This document shows positions 1-8,565 of a stretch of DNA of 64,000 nucleotides, piece by piece (within the stretch, counting starts at the first letter, position 1; each line of letters begins with the position of its first letter). The notes below the pieces were generated by a model. It was not told the DNA's origin and made no database searches. It saw nothing but the letters and a program-made list of their open reading frames with translations. The position numbers and the translations under genes were made by a program. The stretch is from Phycisphaerae bacterium (GTDB lineage Bacteria; Planctomycetota; Phycisphaerae; UBA1845), in contig JAJDEB010000002.1 of the NCBI GenBank assembly GCA_029260015.1, positions 1 to 64,000 on the forward strand, read 5' to 3'.

Positions 1-75
<75 letters not shown>

Positions 76-193
76 TCTCACTTCCAGATAGAGGCTTACG
101 CCAATCTGACGGTCTCGCTCTGCGCTGATCAGACGAGGACAAACTGGCGCTTTTGAGCGCTGTAAGTCCTTTTGGTGCGCCTTGGATGCCAGT

Positions 194-214
194 AAACCGC
201 CAGCAAACCGCCAG
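194..214 (+). repeat. Left arm-type tandem repeat AAACCGCCAG
   Basis: Two copies of AAACCGCCAG lie at 194-203 and 205-214. A matching pair, one base shorter in the first unit, occurs at 30498-30517 close to attR in the same orientation. An 18-bp stretch (188-205 and 30502-30519) is identical at both ends. Placement near both att cores suggests integrase or excisionase arm-binding sites; this is inference. Confidence 0.5.
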
Positions 215-274
215 TCAATTTGAAATCTCGCGAGGCGGCACCAATCGTCCTAGAATAGCAACCTGGAGATGCCG

Positions 275-1111
275 ATGCCCGGACAACGCGCTGCCTTGAC
301 TCTAGTTTCGCTCTTGGTCACCCTGACGGGCTGCGTGCAGCCACCGCAGCGCGTCACCTACACGCCTACGCAGCAGCCTCCGCCACCTCCGCCGATCAGA
401 TCCCCATCGCCCCAATACCGCTCAGTCCGTGTGAACTCTATTCCCAGCGGGGCCGAAGTCTACGGCGTATTCGACGAGGACCGACGCATTGGACCCCATC
501 TGGGAAAGACCCCATGCGAGATTGATGTTTGGGTTTGGTACGATCCAACATTTCAGCCCACTCCTAAATATGTAACACGATCAGACGCGTGCTGGAGTAT
601 GGAATGCTCCGATCAAGAGTGGGTGGCTGACCGCCCGAATCAGTGCAAGGTTTTTCTCAATCTCGCAGTATCCAGCCCTGGGTACCGAACTGAGAAGGTC
701 AGGCGTTACGTTGGAAATGACATCGTAGTCATTGGCCAGTTCAGTGCTCCGAGCTTACGCTGGGACGGGGTAGGTGAGATCACAATTAGCCTAACTTCGG
801 ACATCTCTCCCAGCCGCCCTGAACAACAACAGCAGCAGCAACAGCAGCAGCAGACGGTTGTGGTGCCTGGGGCGGGAGGCGAACGCGAAAGCGCCGCTTC
901 GACCGGGACAATTATTCTGTCCGCGAACCTCGACGGATCAGAAGTGTACGTGGATGGCGTTTTCGTTGGCAACGCTCCGGCAAACCTCAAACTCTCCGAT
1001 GGCATTCATATCATTGAGGTAAAGAAGTCAGGGCACCAGACGTACAAACGTGACCTTCGGGTAATTGGTGGCTCTGAAGTAGCCCTTCGCGCCAACCTCG
1101 TACCGAATTGA
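275..1111 (+). CDS. PEGA-domain lipoprotein with poly-Gln tract
   Basis: A probable outer-membrane or periplasmic lipoprotein. The N-terminus is a signal peptide ending in the lipobox LTGC. A proline-rich spacer follows, then two regions resembling PEGA domains: one around VNSIPSGAEVYG near residue 55, and a clear C-terminal one (ANLDGSEVYVDGVFVGNAP) in the last 70 residues. PEGA domains are beta-sandwich modules of surface proteins. A run of ten glutamines (824-853, mixed CAA/CAG codons) separates them. I chose the ATG at 275 rather than 269 because TGGAG at 264-268 is then 6 nt upstream. The stop overlaps the next gene's TTG start, so the two are probably co-translated. Role in the island unknown. 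Confidence 0.75.
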   Translation: MPGQRAALTLVSLLVTLTGCVQPPQRVTYTPTQQPPPPPPIRSPSPQYRSVRVNSIPSGAEVYGVFDEDRRIGPHLGKTPCEIDVWVWYDPTFQPTPKYVTRSDACWSMECSDQEWVADRPNQCKVFLNLAVSSPGYRTEKVRRYVGNDIVVIGQFSAPSLRWDGVGEITISLTSDISPSRPEQQQQQQQQQQTVVVPGAGGERESAASTGTIILSANLDGSEVYVDGVFVGNAPANLKLSDGIHIIEVKKSGHQTYKRDLRVIGGSEVALRANLVPN

Positions 1112-1794
1112 TCCGCAGCAAGGAACTATTCCGCGTGACGTTGCGCCGCCTTCACAGATTTGTCCGTTCGGATGGACTCGTTTTCGCCTTCCTGGCCCTC
1201 GGCTTACTCTTCAATTCGGTCCTGCATCTTTATCGCTTCCACAGGCAGGACTGGGTGAGCATCACGGGACTTTGGGGGCAGCCACAATCGATCAGCCTCT
1301 CGTTCTTGCTGTCGTCATGGACCATCATTGCGGCGATATTCGGGGCGAAGCTGGTCAGGCTAATGCGCGTTTCGGCATTAGCGGCTGTGATAGTTCCGCC
1401 AATCCTCGTGGTTATGAACGAAGCTTGCGGTCGAAGCATGCTGAAGTTGTTTTTCGACATTCTGATCGTCGGAGTCTTCTACGTCTGGTGGTTGATTGAC
1501 TTTGCCTATGCGAAGTATGTCGAGCATCCACCCAATGCCGAAGCTCGGCCATTTGTGATTTCCGAGCTGATGACCCTCTTCCAAATAAGCTTGGCGATTC
1601 TTACATTTGTGATTGCAACATTTGGGTTCAGCTTCGCGCCGTCCTACATCGACCGCTACTATCACGAGGGAATCGGCCAGCCGACTACTTGGTGGTTCGG
1701 ATTCATGACCCTCTACGTGTCGGTCGGCGTGATAGTGTTCATCAGCCTTCAGGCATGGGCATTGGCTGTTCGGATTCGTCAATCTCTCGAATAG
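1108..1794 (+). CDS. Multi-pass membrane protein, unknown
   Basis: About 228 residues with roughly five hydrophobic segments (around FAFLALGLLF, SLSFLLSSWTIIAAIF, AALAAVIVPPILVV-like, ILIVGVFYVWWLI, ISLAILTFVIATFGF and LYVSVGVIVFISL). It begins at a TTG whose last two bases are the first two of the preceding gene's TGA stop, implying translational coupling to the PEGA lipoprotein. No family was recognised. The 3' end overlaps the convergent minus-strand gene by 53 bp. The pair looks like cargo placed between tRNA and integrase. Confidence 0.6.
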   Translation: MIRSKELFRVTLRRLHRFVRSDGLVFAFLALGLLFNSVLHLYRFHRQDWVSITGLWGQPQSISLSFLLSSWTIIAAIFGAKLVRLMRVSALAAVIVPPILVVMNEACGRSMLKLFFDILIVGVFYVWWLIDFAYAKYVEHPPNAEARPFVISELMTLFQISLAILTFVIATFGFSFAPSYIDRYYHEGIGQPTTWWFGFMTLYVSVGVIVFISLQAWALAVRIRQSLE

Positions 1795-2014
1795 CCGGAG
1801 ATCGGCGGTCCCGTCTTCCAATAACGAACCACGCCGGTCCATCCTCGATCAGCCCGGCGCGCTCCATCACGTCTGCAAATAGCCGGTCAGCAGCGTCACC
1901 CTTGGCAACCTGTTGAATCGCTCGAATCTGACGGGCCAGGTATCTCGCCCGGACCCGGATGGCATGCTCGTGCTGCTTTTCCGTCTGACAAGACTCGGGA
2001 TCGATCTCAGGCAA
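1742..2014 (-). CDS. Small hypothetical protein (90 aa)
   Basis: A charged soluble protein starting at a TTG four bases after the stop of the 42-aa frame that follows the integrase. It contains a helical segment (RVRARYLARQIRAIQQVAKGDAADRLFADVMERAG) and then a short WFVIGRRDRRSP stretch. No family recognised. Its position directly downstream of the integrase in the same direction suggests an accessory recombination or regulatory role. The 3' end overlaps the convergent membrane-protein gene. It could be spurious; the spacing favours a real gene. Confidence 0.4.
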   Translation of the reverse strand: MPEIDPESCQTEKQHEHAIRVRARYLARQIRAIQQVAKGDAADRLFADVMERAGLIEDGPAWFVIGRRDRRSPAIREIDESEQPMPMPEG

Positions 2015-2017
2015 ATC

Positions 2018-2146
2018 TCAGGTCGATGCCCCGAACTCATTCATCCGTCGCTCAAGTTGATCTTCCCAGAAATACGGATCTGGCCGAAGATGCCGTTTCC
2101 GAACGGGACGCCGTTGCTTTGCAGGCTTCCTCTTGGGCTTACTCAT
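2018..2146 (-). CDS. Small basic protein (42 aa) overlapping integrase stop
   Basis: A short frame whose ATG lies 8 bp inside the integrase 3' end (ATGAGTAA, where TAA is the integrase stop). The N-terminal half is very basic (MSKPKRKPAKQRRPVRKRHL) and the rest is acidic/amphipathic (DPYFWEDQLERRMNEF). The overlap geometry and a GGAGAGGGAG stretch upstream support translation. A small DNA-binding accessory factor is possible but nothing in the sequence proves it. Confidence 0.35.
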   Translation of the reverse strand: MSKPKRKPAKQRRPVRKRHLRPDPYFWEDQLERRMNEFGAST

Positions 2147-3395
2147 CGGACTCCCTCTCCGTGTCGGTGGTCGAGTCCTGCACGCTGTCGAGACCGAAGT
2201 CGATCTTGTTCGCCTCGTTGATTAGCCGCTCGTCGTCGTTCTGCGCGTAGTAGGTCGAAAGAATCAGTTCGAAGTCCGTGTGGCCGAACATCTTGATCAG
2301 CATCTTTGAGTCCATGCCCTGCATGGCTACGGTGCTTGCCCAATACTTTCGCAGGCTGTGAACCGTGAATCGTTGCTCGAACTTGAGGCTGTCGCAGATG
2401 GCGCGGAAGCGTTTCTGCACATTGCACGGCTGAAGCTGCGTGCCTCGCTTTGACTCGAAGACCCATTGGTCGCGGCGATTGTTGGAGCGCAACTGCTCCA
2501 GGATCGAGAGCAACTCAGGAACAATGGGAATGCGGCGATTGCTCGCCTTGGTCTTCGGCTGCCAATGCAATCCGTTCTTCACGCCTGCTTGAATCTTGAT
2601 GATCTGGCTGTTGAGATCAACGTCGCTCCACGTCAGGAAGCACGCTTCGCCTATCCGCATGCCGGTCATACAGAGTATGCGGAAGAAGTCAGAATAATCG
2701 TTCTCGTTGATGCCCTTGTAGATCGGACGCCCATGTCTCGTCATCCGGCCAGTGCGGACCATCTTCACCTCAGCCGCTTCGAGTATCTGGCGGACTTGGA
2801 CAGCAGTGGGGACCGCGCTACCGTTGACGGTTTTCTTCGGATCGTCAGTTGCAGCCGCCTTGAAAACCTTCGGGGGCTTGGGGGCATGCGATATGAGATT
2901 GCGTTCGGCCGCAAATTTGAGTATCTGGCCGATGTACATCACGTTGCGCTGGGCAGCGGTGCCACAGAGGCGAGCCGTCTCATTGTCCACGAAGTCCTTG
3001 AGCATTCCCGCATCCACTCGGTCAACGGTCAACGTTCCGTAGCCTCGCCCGACGAAACTACGAAAGCCAGACAAAGCCGTCTGGATCTTCAAGATGCTTG
3101 ATGCCCTTAGACGCTTGCAGTTGTCGCCGGTGCGACGGGCCTCGGTGTACGAATTGGCTACTTCACTAAACAGCACCTTGACCCCGCGCTGGACGAACGT
3201 TTCGCCAGTCCGCATTGCCGCCTGCTGGTAGACCCATTGCTCGGCTTCGCTGCGGTTTAGCCGGTTGGTTGGGATCGTCACCCATTTCTTCCCGTGTTTG
3301 TCCCAGCGTTGCCAAATCCACGGGCCATTGGTGGATGTGCGGATCATCCGGCCGAGGCGGTAGGCGAGCTTGTGCTTCGCTTTCGGAGCAGGCAT
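2139..3395 (-). CDS. Tyrosine integrase of the island
   Basis: Site-specific recombinase of the phage-integrase (tyrosine) family, about 418 aa, expected to cut and join DNA at the tRNA-Gly att core. Visible features are a basic N-terminal arm-binding region, a SAM-like core-binding domain in the middle (around SALSGFRSFVGRGYGTLTVD), and the catalytic domain with Arg in TGMRIGEACFLTW, HxxR in VHSLRKYW, the FGHTDF block and a terminal Tyr in STYYAQ. The ATG at 3395 is preceded by AAAGGGGGTG and overlaps the TGA of the upstream HTH gene (TGATG); an upstream TTG at 3416 is less likely. Location beside attL matches its role. Confidence 0.92.
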   Translation of the reverse strand: MPAPKAKHKLAYRLGRMIRTSTNGPWIWQRWDKHGKKWVTIPTNRLNRSEAEQWVYQQAAMRTGETFVQRGVKVLFSEVANSYTEARRTGDNCKRLRASSILKIQTALSGFRSFVGRGYGTLTVDRVDAGMLKDFVDNETARLCGTAAQRNVMYIGQILKFAAERNLISHAPKPPKVFKAAATDDPKKTVNGSAVPTAVQVRQILEAAEVKMVRTGRMTRHGRPIYKGINENDYSDFFRILCMTGMRIGEACFLTWSDVDLNSQIIKIQAGVKNGLHWQPKTKASNRRIPIVPELLSILEQLRSNNRRDQWVFESKRGTQLQPCNVQKRFRAICDSLKFEQRFTVHSLRKYWASTVAMQGMDSKMLIKMFGHTDFELILSTYYAQNDDERLINEANKIDFGLDSVQDSTTDTERESDE

Positions 3396-3772
3396 CACGC
3401 CACCCCCTTTCGCCAAGCGGCAACAGTCTCGTCAGCGTGCCAGAACACGGGCCTGCCGTTGCGAACCCAGCATCCGGGCAATCGACCGTCACGTCGATAG
3501 CGCGCCAGCGTGCGATGTGAAATGCCGAGAATGCCTGCCATTGTCCGCTCATCCGTAAGACCTGATGCGTCAGGCGAGCGGGTGTATCGCGGATCGGCAG
3601 GATCGCCAAGGCGGGCATTGTTGCGGGCTTCGACGGCGGTGGTGAGACGGTCAATGCTATCGGCGAGCCGGTGAATCCCCGCGACGATTGACTTTGACGA
3701 TGACGACGTTTCGGGAACAAGAACGGGGGCAAGTGGAACCGAATTGGATTGGGCATGGCGCGACGAGCGCAT
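3395..3772 (-). CDS. AlpA/excisionase-like HTH protein
   Basis: A 125-aa protein whose C-terminal half is a helix-turn-helix of the MerR/AlpA (HTH_17) type: LTDERTMAGILGISHRTLARYRRDGRLPG followed by a short wing ending in a Trp-containing helix. The N-terminal part contains a probable coiled helix (IHRLADSIDRLTTAVEARNN). Proteins of this type act as recombination directionality factors or regulators of integrase genes. Its stop overlaps the integrase start by one base, so the two are coupled and this protein probably controls excision. Confidence 0.65.
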   Translation of the reverse strand: MRSSRHAQSNSVPLAPVLVPETSSSSKSIVAGIHRLADSIDRLTTAVEARNNARLGDPADPRYTRSPDASGLTDERTMAGILGISHRTLARYRRDGRLPGCWVRNGRPVFWHADETVAAWRKGVA

Positions 3773-4084
3773 ACCGGGACTCCTTTTTCAAGGAGTTCCG
3801 TAAGGCTCTTAGGGCGCGATGCCGCACGTGCGGACGCGCAAACTTGCCTGATCATAATCCGCGCTGTGGGTCATGCCCGCGCGGGACCGGGGAACTCAGG
3901 TCAACGTAGATTGTCTACTAATGGTTACAATCGATTCGCTCATCCGCCAAGGCGGAACTTCAAAAACATTCTTAGGCGGCGCTCTGAGATACGTCGTAGG
4001 TTACGCGGCGACAAATGCTCGCGTTCTAGAGGAGCGAGCGCCAATGTCCCTGCTCTGACTTGCTCAGGATGTCAAGTTTATACG

Positions 4085-4113
4085 TTGACAAATATGCAGA
4101 TATGATGTAGAAT
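4085..4113 (+). promoter_or_regulatory. Sigma-70 promoter for the replication module
   Basis: A perfect -35 box TTGACA (4085-4090) is followed by a 17-nt spacer and a -10 box TAGAAT (4108-4113). Transcription would begin near 4120, leaving a leader of about 190 nt before the first gene at 4313. Confidence 0.65.
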
Positions 4114-4142
4114 TCCTGACGTTGCGTGGGATTGTCCCGCGC

Positions 4143-4168
4143 ATGAAACCACCATTGGTCGGTTTCAT
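4143..4168 (+). promoter_or_regulatory. Inverted repeat in the leader, candidate operator
   Basis: ATGAAACC (4143-4150) and GGTTTCAT (4161-4168) are perfect inverted arms around a 10-nt centre that itself contains ACCATTGGT. It lies about 25 nt downstream of the predicted transcription start. There is no T-run, so it is more likely an operator or mRNA hairpin than a terminator. Confidence 0.45.
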
Positions 4169-4312
4169 ATAACGGTCATCAGTCCTATCCGACTCAGCAT
4201 CGGCGCACTGAATCAGGTCGTCATTTACACGGCCCCAGTCAACGCGCCCCTCACAGCGCATAGGCAATAACTCCCGACCCAACTGTCCTCAACGGGGCAG
4301 AGGAGTATTGCA

Positions 4313-5245
4313 ATGCGCGAAAACCCTCCCTCGCAGTCTGTCCCCGCTCAAGTCCCTTCCGGCGTGCTGGACTCTGATCAAATCCTTCACTTCCGAAGTA
4401 TTTGGTCAGAAGCAATGGACGAATTCGAGGAGCGAATCCCGGATCTTCCTGACATCTCGAACGCTCCTGCCGAGACGGCGGGCGCGAAACTACGTGCGTA
4501 TGTCGAGACGCTCCAGGAAACGATAGCAATCAGCAAAGACGATCCACGAAGCAATATTTTCGACCGCTGCCTTGGTGTGCAGCGCTGGCACATCGGAAAA
4601 GCGTTGCTGCTCCTCAAACCACTCGAAACCGGGAAGCGCGGGCTCATTGGGCATGGTAATTGGGATGCGTTCTTGGATGCCGTGGGTCTTGACGACACGA
4701 TGGCGTGGCGCTGCCGTGCGGTCGCCGATTTCTTCCCGACGAGACAGGATGCTGCTCGGGTTCACTGGCAGTGGCAGACAATGGTGGATTCGCTTCCGTC
4801 GCGGAAGAAGAAACAGTCCGCAAATGACGGCGATGATGACGCGGCAGGGAATGACGCCAGTGCGGAAGGGGACGATGATACGGAAACGGGCGGAGTCGGA
4901 GATCCCGTCGCTACGGATGTCATCACGCCAATCGGTAACCACGTAACCCGCCTCTCCAAGAAGGCGGACGATCTTCTCGCTTCGACGATCTCGGCCAGGG
5001 AGATCATCGTGTCTGGAAAATCGGAAGGGCTGTTTTTTTCCGCATCAAGTGAAGCGGCCAGCTTCAAGTCATTTGTTCCCGAAATCGAAGCAGTGGTGGG
5101 CAGCATCTACGAGTCAGTGCTCAACCTCTATCACTTGGCCGGAATGGCGTCGGAGTCGGAACTCGTGGACATCAAGGACGACCTCAAGGCATTCCTTGAT
5201 CGTCACCGCAACTGGCGTGGCCAGGTGAGAGAGAACGATCAATGA
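4313..5245 (+). CDS. DUF3102-like hypothetical protein
   Basis: A 310-aa soluble protein, first gene of the plus-strand module. The stretch after residue 85 (HIGKALLLLKPLETGKRGLIGHGNWDAFLDAVGLDDTMAWRCRAVADFFP, positions described in fragments) resembles the ~80-residue domain found in phage/plasmid DUF3102-type proteins, which is typically associated with replication or partition control; this is a weak resemblance by eye. A low-complexity acidic linker (DGDDDAAGNDASAEGDDD) separates it from a C-terminal helical region. The ATG has GAGGAG 10 nt upstream. The stop overlaps the methylase start by ATGA. Confidence 0.55.
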   Translation: MRENPPSQSVPAQVPSGVLDSDQILHFRSIWSEAMDEFEERIPDLPDISNAPAETAGAKLRAYVETLQETIAISKDDPRSNIFDRCLGVQRWHIGKALLLLKPLETGKRGLIGHGNWDAFLDAVGLDDTMAWRCRAVADFFPTRQDAARVHWQWQTMVDSLPSRKKKQSANDGDDDAAGNDASAEGDDDTETGGVGDPVATDVITPIGNHVTRLSKKADDLLASTISAREIIVSGKSEGLFFSASSEAASFKSFVPEIEAVVGSIYESVLNLYHLAGMASESELVDIKDDLKAFLDRHRNWRGQVRENDQ

Positions 5246-6051
5246 GCATTATTCGCAATGGAGTGGCGCTTCGATATCCCGGCGCGAAGGGCAAGGCCAG
5301 TCGCTTGCTTCATGCACTTGCACCAACGGGCTACAGCGAATACCGCGAACCCTTCTTTGGATCCGGGACGATGCTATCTGGCGCTATGCGTTCGGCCTGC
5401 GTTTGGATCAACGACAAGAGCCCAATGGTAGTGCGTTTCCTTGAGTGGTTCCGCGACGATGAGGATGCGCTGGAGAAAATGGTCACTACTGCCCGGCGAC
5501 TGACTTGTGCCCCAGATGCACAAATCCGAAGGGAGTTTGTCCAGGCACGAGCTGCTGTCATGCTATACAGAGATCCGTACTCATACTGGCTGTTGAATAG
5601 GCTTGCAGCGAGCGCCATCGTTTCCCTCAAACGTCGTGACATTGCCTCGCTAAGCCAAACACTGAGGCGCAACGGAATGACGCCAATACGGCGCGAGCGA
5701 CTCCTCCATTTTCGCGACTCATTGCGTGCTGCCCACGTTACCTTGACGCAGGGCGACTACCGCGCCCTCTTGCGCGCATCAGGCGAGCAAGTTTGGGTGT
5801 ATCTCGACCCGCCGTACTTGCTGAGGCGAAACTCGCAGATTTACGAATTCGGATTCACTAGGGCAGATCAACTTCAACTCGCTCACGAACTTAAGCAGTG
5901 TCCTCACGCATGGATGTTGTCGAACGGCGATAGCCGCTTCGTCCGGCGCTTGTACAGCGGCTTTCGCATTCGGCACCGCCGCTATACCGGATCTATCCAA
6001 CACAGGACGCTGGAGCGCGGCAAATCGGAGCTGATCATTACCAATTACTAA
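5242..6051 (+). CDS. dam: D12-class DNA adenine methyltransferase
   Basis: N6-adenine methyltransferase of the Dam/D12 family, 269 aa, close to the usual length. The SAM-binding motif appears as LRYPGAKGKASRLL at the start, followed by the family block YREPFFGSGTM, and the catalytic DPPY in VWVYLDPPYLLRR near residue 193. The C-terminal SNGDSRFVRRLY matches the family's last block. There is no restriction partner next to it, so it is probably an orphan methylase used for regulation, replication timing or protection from host restriction. The ATGA overlap with the upstream gene indicates an operon. Whether it recognises GATC cannot be told from sequence alone. Confidence 0.88.
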   Translation: MSIIRNGVALRYPGAKGKASRLLHALAPTGYSEYREPFFGSGTMLSGAMRSACVWINDKSPMVVRFLEWFRDDEDALEKMVTTARRLTCAPDAQIRREFVQARAAVMLYRDPYSYWLLNRLAASAIVSLKRRDIASLSQTLRRNGMTPIRRERLLHFRDSLRAAHVTLTQGDYRALLRASGEQVWVYLDPPYLLRRNSQIYEFGFTRADQLQLAHELKQCPHAWMLSNGDSRFVRRLYSGFRIRHRRYTGSIQHRTLERGKSELIITNY

Positions 6052-6135
6052 GTGAGGTGAGGCAATCGGTCGCTCCGCCCATGCAAGGAAAATGGTCACC
6101 GTAACGGTTTCTGGATTTGGGAAGGAACGCCCTTG

Positions 6136-6624
6136 ATGTCCGACGAATGTCTAGGCGACGGATTCAGGGACAAGAGATCCGTCGCTGTCGCCGATGGTGG
6201 TGGCAATGCACTGAAAGGGCAAATCATGATCAACAGCGCCTCCAATGGGCCGTGGGCCAATCCTGCCATCGAAGATGGCGTCTATTTCGCAACAGTCGAG
6301 AGGATCACCATCGAAAAGTATGGCGATGATGACAACAACGAAGTGATCCGCATGACGTTCCGACTCGATGGCGGTGAGATGTTCCGCTCCAACCTGTATT
6401 TGCCTCATGAGATGTCACGAAAGGTGCGGCAGCGACTCAGCTTTCTGTGCATGGCGCTCGAAACTGATCGTGACGAGTTAATGGAGTGGCCAATGCGTAT
6501 GACGGGGCGCAGGCTCGCCCTTGAAATAGGCAGAATGCAGTTCGCTGCCGCCAACAACGGCATCCCGTACTGCGACGTTCACCGCTTCGTGGAACGCGAA
6601 TTTGTTGAAGCCAAGCTACGATGA
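6136..6624 (+). CDS. Hypothetical protein, possible DUF669-like
   Basis: About 162 aa. The core, from ANPAIEDGVYFATVERITIEKYGD onward, alternates beta-strand-like segments (VIRMTFRLDGGEMFRSNLYLP), a pattern seen in small OB-type or DUF669-like phage proteins that accompany replication genes; no motif is decisive. A start at 6226 (preceded by AAAGGG) is as good as the ATG at 6136 (preceded by GAAGGA), and would give a 132-aa product. It is followed by a strong terminator, so it closes the first transcript of the module. Confidence 0.5.
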   Translation: MSDECLGDGFRDKRSVAVADGGGNALKGQIMINSASNGPWANPAIEDGVYFATVERITIEKYGDDDNNEVIRMTFRLDGGEMFRSNLYLPHEMSRKVRQRLSFLCMALETDRDELMEWPMRMTGRRLALEIGRMQFAAANNGIPYCDVHRFVEREFVEAKLR

Positions 6625-6668
6625 ATCTCGAATGATGAAGATGCTATGCAGGTATAATGTGAGGACGG

Positions 6669-6695
6669 GACAGCCCGAGGGGGAATTGGGCTGTC
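6669..6695 (+). repeat. Hairpin GACAGCCC/GGGCTGTC
   Basis: Perfect 8-bp inverted arms (6669-6676 and 6688-6695) around an 11-nt loop, 45 nt after the preceding stop. There is no T-run. It could stabilise the mRNA 3' end or be an operator for the primase gene. Confidence 0.4.
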
Positions 6696-6802
6696 GCATG
6701 TCGAACTGCCATCTGTCAATGACTCGGCGGTAAAACGGACACCAGGGCGCGCATCGAAGAAAACGACAAATCGTTGATGAGCTGCCCGCTCTCAGTGTCC
6801 CA

Positions 6803-6841
6803 GCCGCAGTCGAGTCCCCCTCGATTGCGGCATTTTTCTTT
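6803..6841 (+). terminator. Rho-independent terminator
   Basis: A 12-bp stem (6803-6814 pairing with 6820-6831, one G-T wobble) with loop TCCCC, followed directly by ATTTTTCTTT. It sits between the 6136-6624 gene and the primase, so the primase probably has its own promoter or depends on read-through. Confidence 0.8.
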
Positions 6842-6861
6842 CGGACACGAGACGATTGGTC

Positions 6862-8565
6862 ATGCTCAAAATCAAGACATTTCCACCCTGGACAACGGTG
6901 ACGCTTTCTGATCACTTTGCCTGCGCTCTGTGCGGACGAGATGACCTCTCACTCCGAGGATTCGCCAACCACATCGGGCACTGCTGTCGGAAACGAGGAA
7001 TGACGACGGCTGACTACGAGCGCCAGCACTCGACGCGGCTGTATTCGCCGGTTCATCAGTTTGCCGCGAAGTGGTTCTCGCTAGCGGACTTCAGCACGAA
7101 CGATTTTGGCTTGATGGATTACGGGAACCTGAACTGGGCTCACATCCACGCTGATCAGCCCCGCTACTGGTACAGCGGACGCCATGGCCGACTGCCGGAG
7201 ACTCTTCCGCTGCTCATGTTTGACAGGGGTGGCCCAAGGCTACGCAAAGCGTTTTCTCATTTCCGCGAACATCTGAGGGGTAACCTGACGCTGGGCATCT
7301 GGCCCAATCTCGACAACCGTTTCACCGTCATTGATCTGGATGGTGATCAAACGGCCGTGTGGAAAGACCTGCGTGATCGCCTGATTGATCTGAGACTGCA
7401 TTTCTACATCGAATTCAGCGGAAAGAAGGGACTCCACTTCTGGATCTTCTGGGATCGAGTCTTGCCCAACGCGGAACTCATCCACCTTCACGATTTCCTG
7501 TGTGGCGACATTGAAGCCGATCACAAGATCTGGCCCTTCAAGGCAGGTCTCGTCAAACTGCCACTGGGTCTGCACCGAAAGACCGACAAGCTGGCATGCT
7601 TCCTGGATCATGAAGGCGAGCCGATACCGTTGGCTCAACAGTTCGAATACTGCCTATCCATGCGCCAGAATCCACTGCCCCAACAATGCTTGGCGGCTCT
7701 CGATAAACGAGCACCTGAAGATCCTCCTGCTCTTCATGGTCCTGCTTTGAAGGACAAGTCGTACGGTTCGACCAATGCCGCGTCTCAGTCAGCCACTCTG
7801 GATCCATCCGTTTATGACCGACTGCTGTTGGAAGGCAGGAAGCTGGATGCTGGAAGACACCGAACCCTCTTTCATCTGGCTCTGCATCTCAAGAACTCCT
7901 TGCGTCTCAGCAACGAGGAAGCAACCCGCAGGCTGGCGGATTGGTCCGTTCGGGTTCCCTCGAAGAAGCCTCTTGAGGAACGCCTTCGGGACTGCCAGTC
8001 CACCGTGAAACGGATCTATGAAGAGAACATGAGATCACCCAACACCGTTCCCTGCCCGCTGACAGAGCAGGAGATCAGGGTGCTGGAGAGAGAGTGTGTC
8101 TCTTCTATAAGCGTGTGTGTGGCCGTTGGCTCCAGGATGCGGAAGGAAGACCTCACCAAACGACTGCATACAGCCAAGAAGGTTGCCCTGGCCATGGCAT
8201 CTCTGGCGAAGACGCACGGCGGCAATCTCGAAGTCAGCTACCGCAGATTGCAGCAACTCGCGGGGGTCTCATGGAACGCACTTCAACGCGCCATGAAGGT
8301 GCTCGTAGAGGATCCAGTTCCAGTCATTGATGAAGACACAGATGTTGATCCTGTGATTATCAACCTCGATGCCCGCCCCAAGAGGCTGGGCCGAATGTTT
8401 CTGTGTCTCCATCGAGCGACCTACGCCAGTCGCCAGAATTCCGTCTACCGTTTGAGTGGGGTCATTCTCAATGAGCTTGACTGGGACACCGCTGCCACGC
8501 CGGATGTCGATGTTCGTGACACGGTCAGCGAAGACACCAATGCTTCAGGTGATCGCCCAGAGTAG
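6862..8565 (+). CDS. Archaeo-eukaryotic-type primase with zinc finger
   Basis: A predicted DNA primase/primase-polymerase of the AEP type, about 567 aa. Near the N-terminus is a Cys/His cluster (CALCGRDDLSLRGFANHIGHCCR) like a MucR/C2H2 finger. The AEP core follows: the metal-binding DxD in VIDLDGD near residue 158, the SGKKGLHFW block that matches the catalytic sxH motif, and WPFKAGLVKLPLGLHRKT, the conserved strand with the basic residue, near residue 232. The C-terminal third contains a winged-helix-like stretch (YRRLQQLAGVSWNALQRAMKVL). The ATG at 6862 is preferred to a TTG at 6856. It probably primes replication of the excised island. Comparable primases occur in TOTE-type conflict elements, plasmids and phages; I see no partner polymerase or helicase here. 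Confidence 0.78.
   Translation: MLKIKTFPPWTTVTLSDHFACALCGRDDLSLRGFANHIGHCCRKRGMTTADYERQHSTRLYSPVHQFAAKWFSLADFSTNDFGLMDYGNLNWAHIHADQPRYWYSGRHGRLPETLPLLMFDRGGPRLRKAFSHFREHLRGNLTLGIWPNLDNRFTVIDLDGDQTAVWKDLRDRLIDLRLHFYIEFSGKKGLHFWIFWDRVLPNAELIHLHDFLCGDIEADHKIWPFKAGLVKLPLGLHRKTDKLACFLDHEGEPIPLAQQFEYCLSMRQNPLPQQCLAALDKRAPEDPPALHGPALKDKSYGSTNAASQSATLDPSVYDRLLLEGRKLDAGRHRTLFHLALHLKNSLRLSNEEATRRLADWSVRVPSKKPLEERLRDCQSTVKRIYEENMRSPNTVPCPLTEQEIRVLERECVSSISVCVAVGSRMRKEDLTKRLHTAKKVALAMASLAKTHGGNLEVSYRRLQQLAGVSWNALQRAMKVLVEDPVPVIDEDTDVDPVIINLDARPKRLGRMFLCLHRATYASRQNSVYRLSGVILNELDWDTAATPDVDVRDTVSEDTNASGDRPE

Larger units (their letters stand above)
3773..4312. other. Divergent control region, no gene
   Basis: 540 nt between the minus-strand integrase operon and the plus-strand module. 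It holds a near-consensus sigma-70 promoter (4085-4113) and a strong inverted repeat (4143-4168) on the plus side, both listed separately. I saw no convincing protein-coding frame and no clear minus-strand promoter. Confidence 0.6.

Noticed and set aside
706-1005. Minus-strand frame with a run of cysteines
   Set aside because: The Cys run is only the complement of the CAG/CAA glutamine tract in the PEGA lipoprotein gene.
4085-4106. TTGACA paired with TATGAT at 4101 as -10
   Set aside because: The spacer is only 10 nt; TAGAAT at 4108 gives the standard 17 nt.
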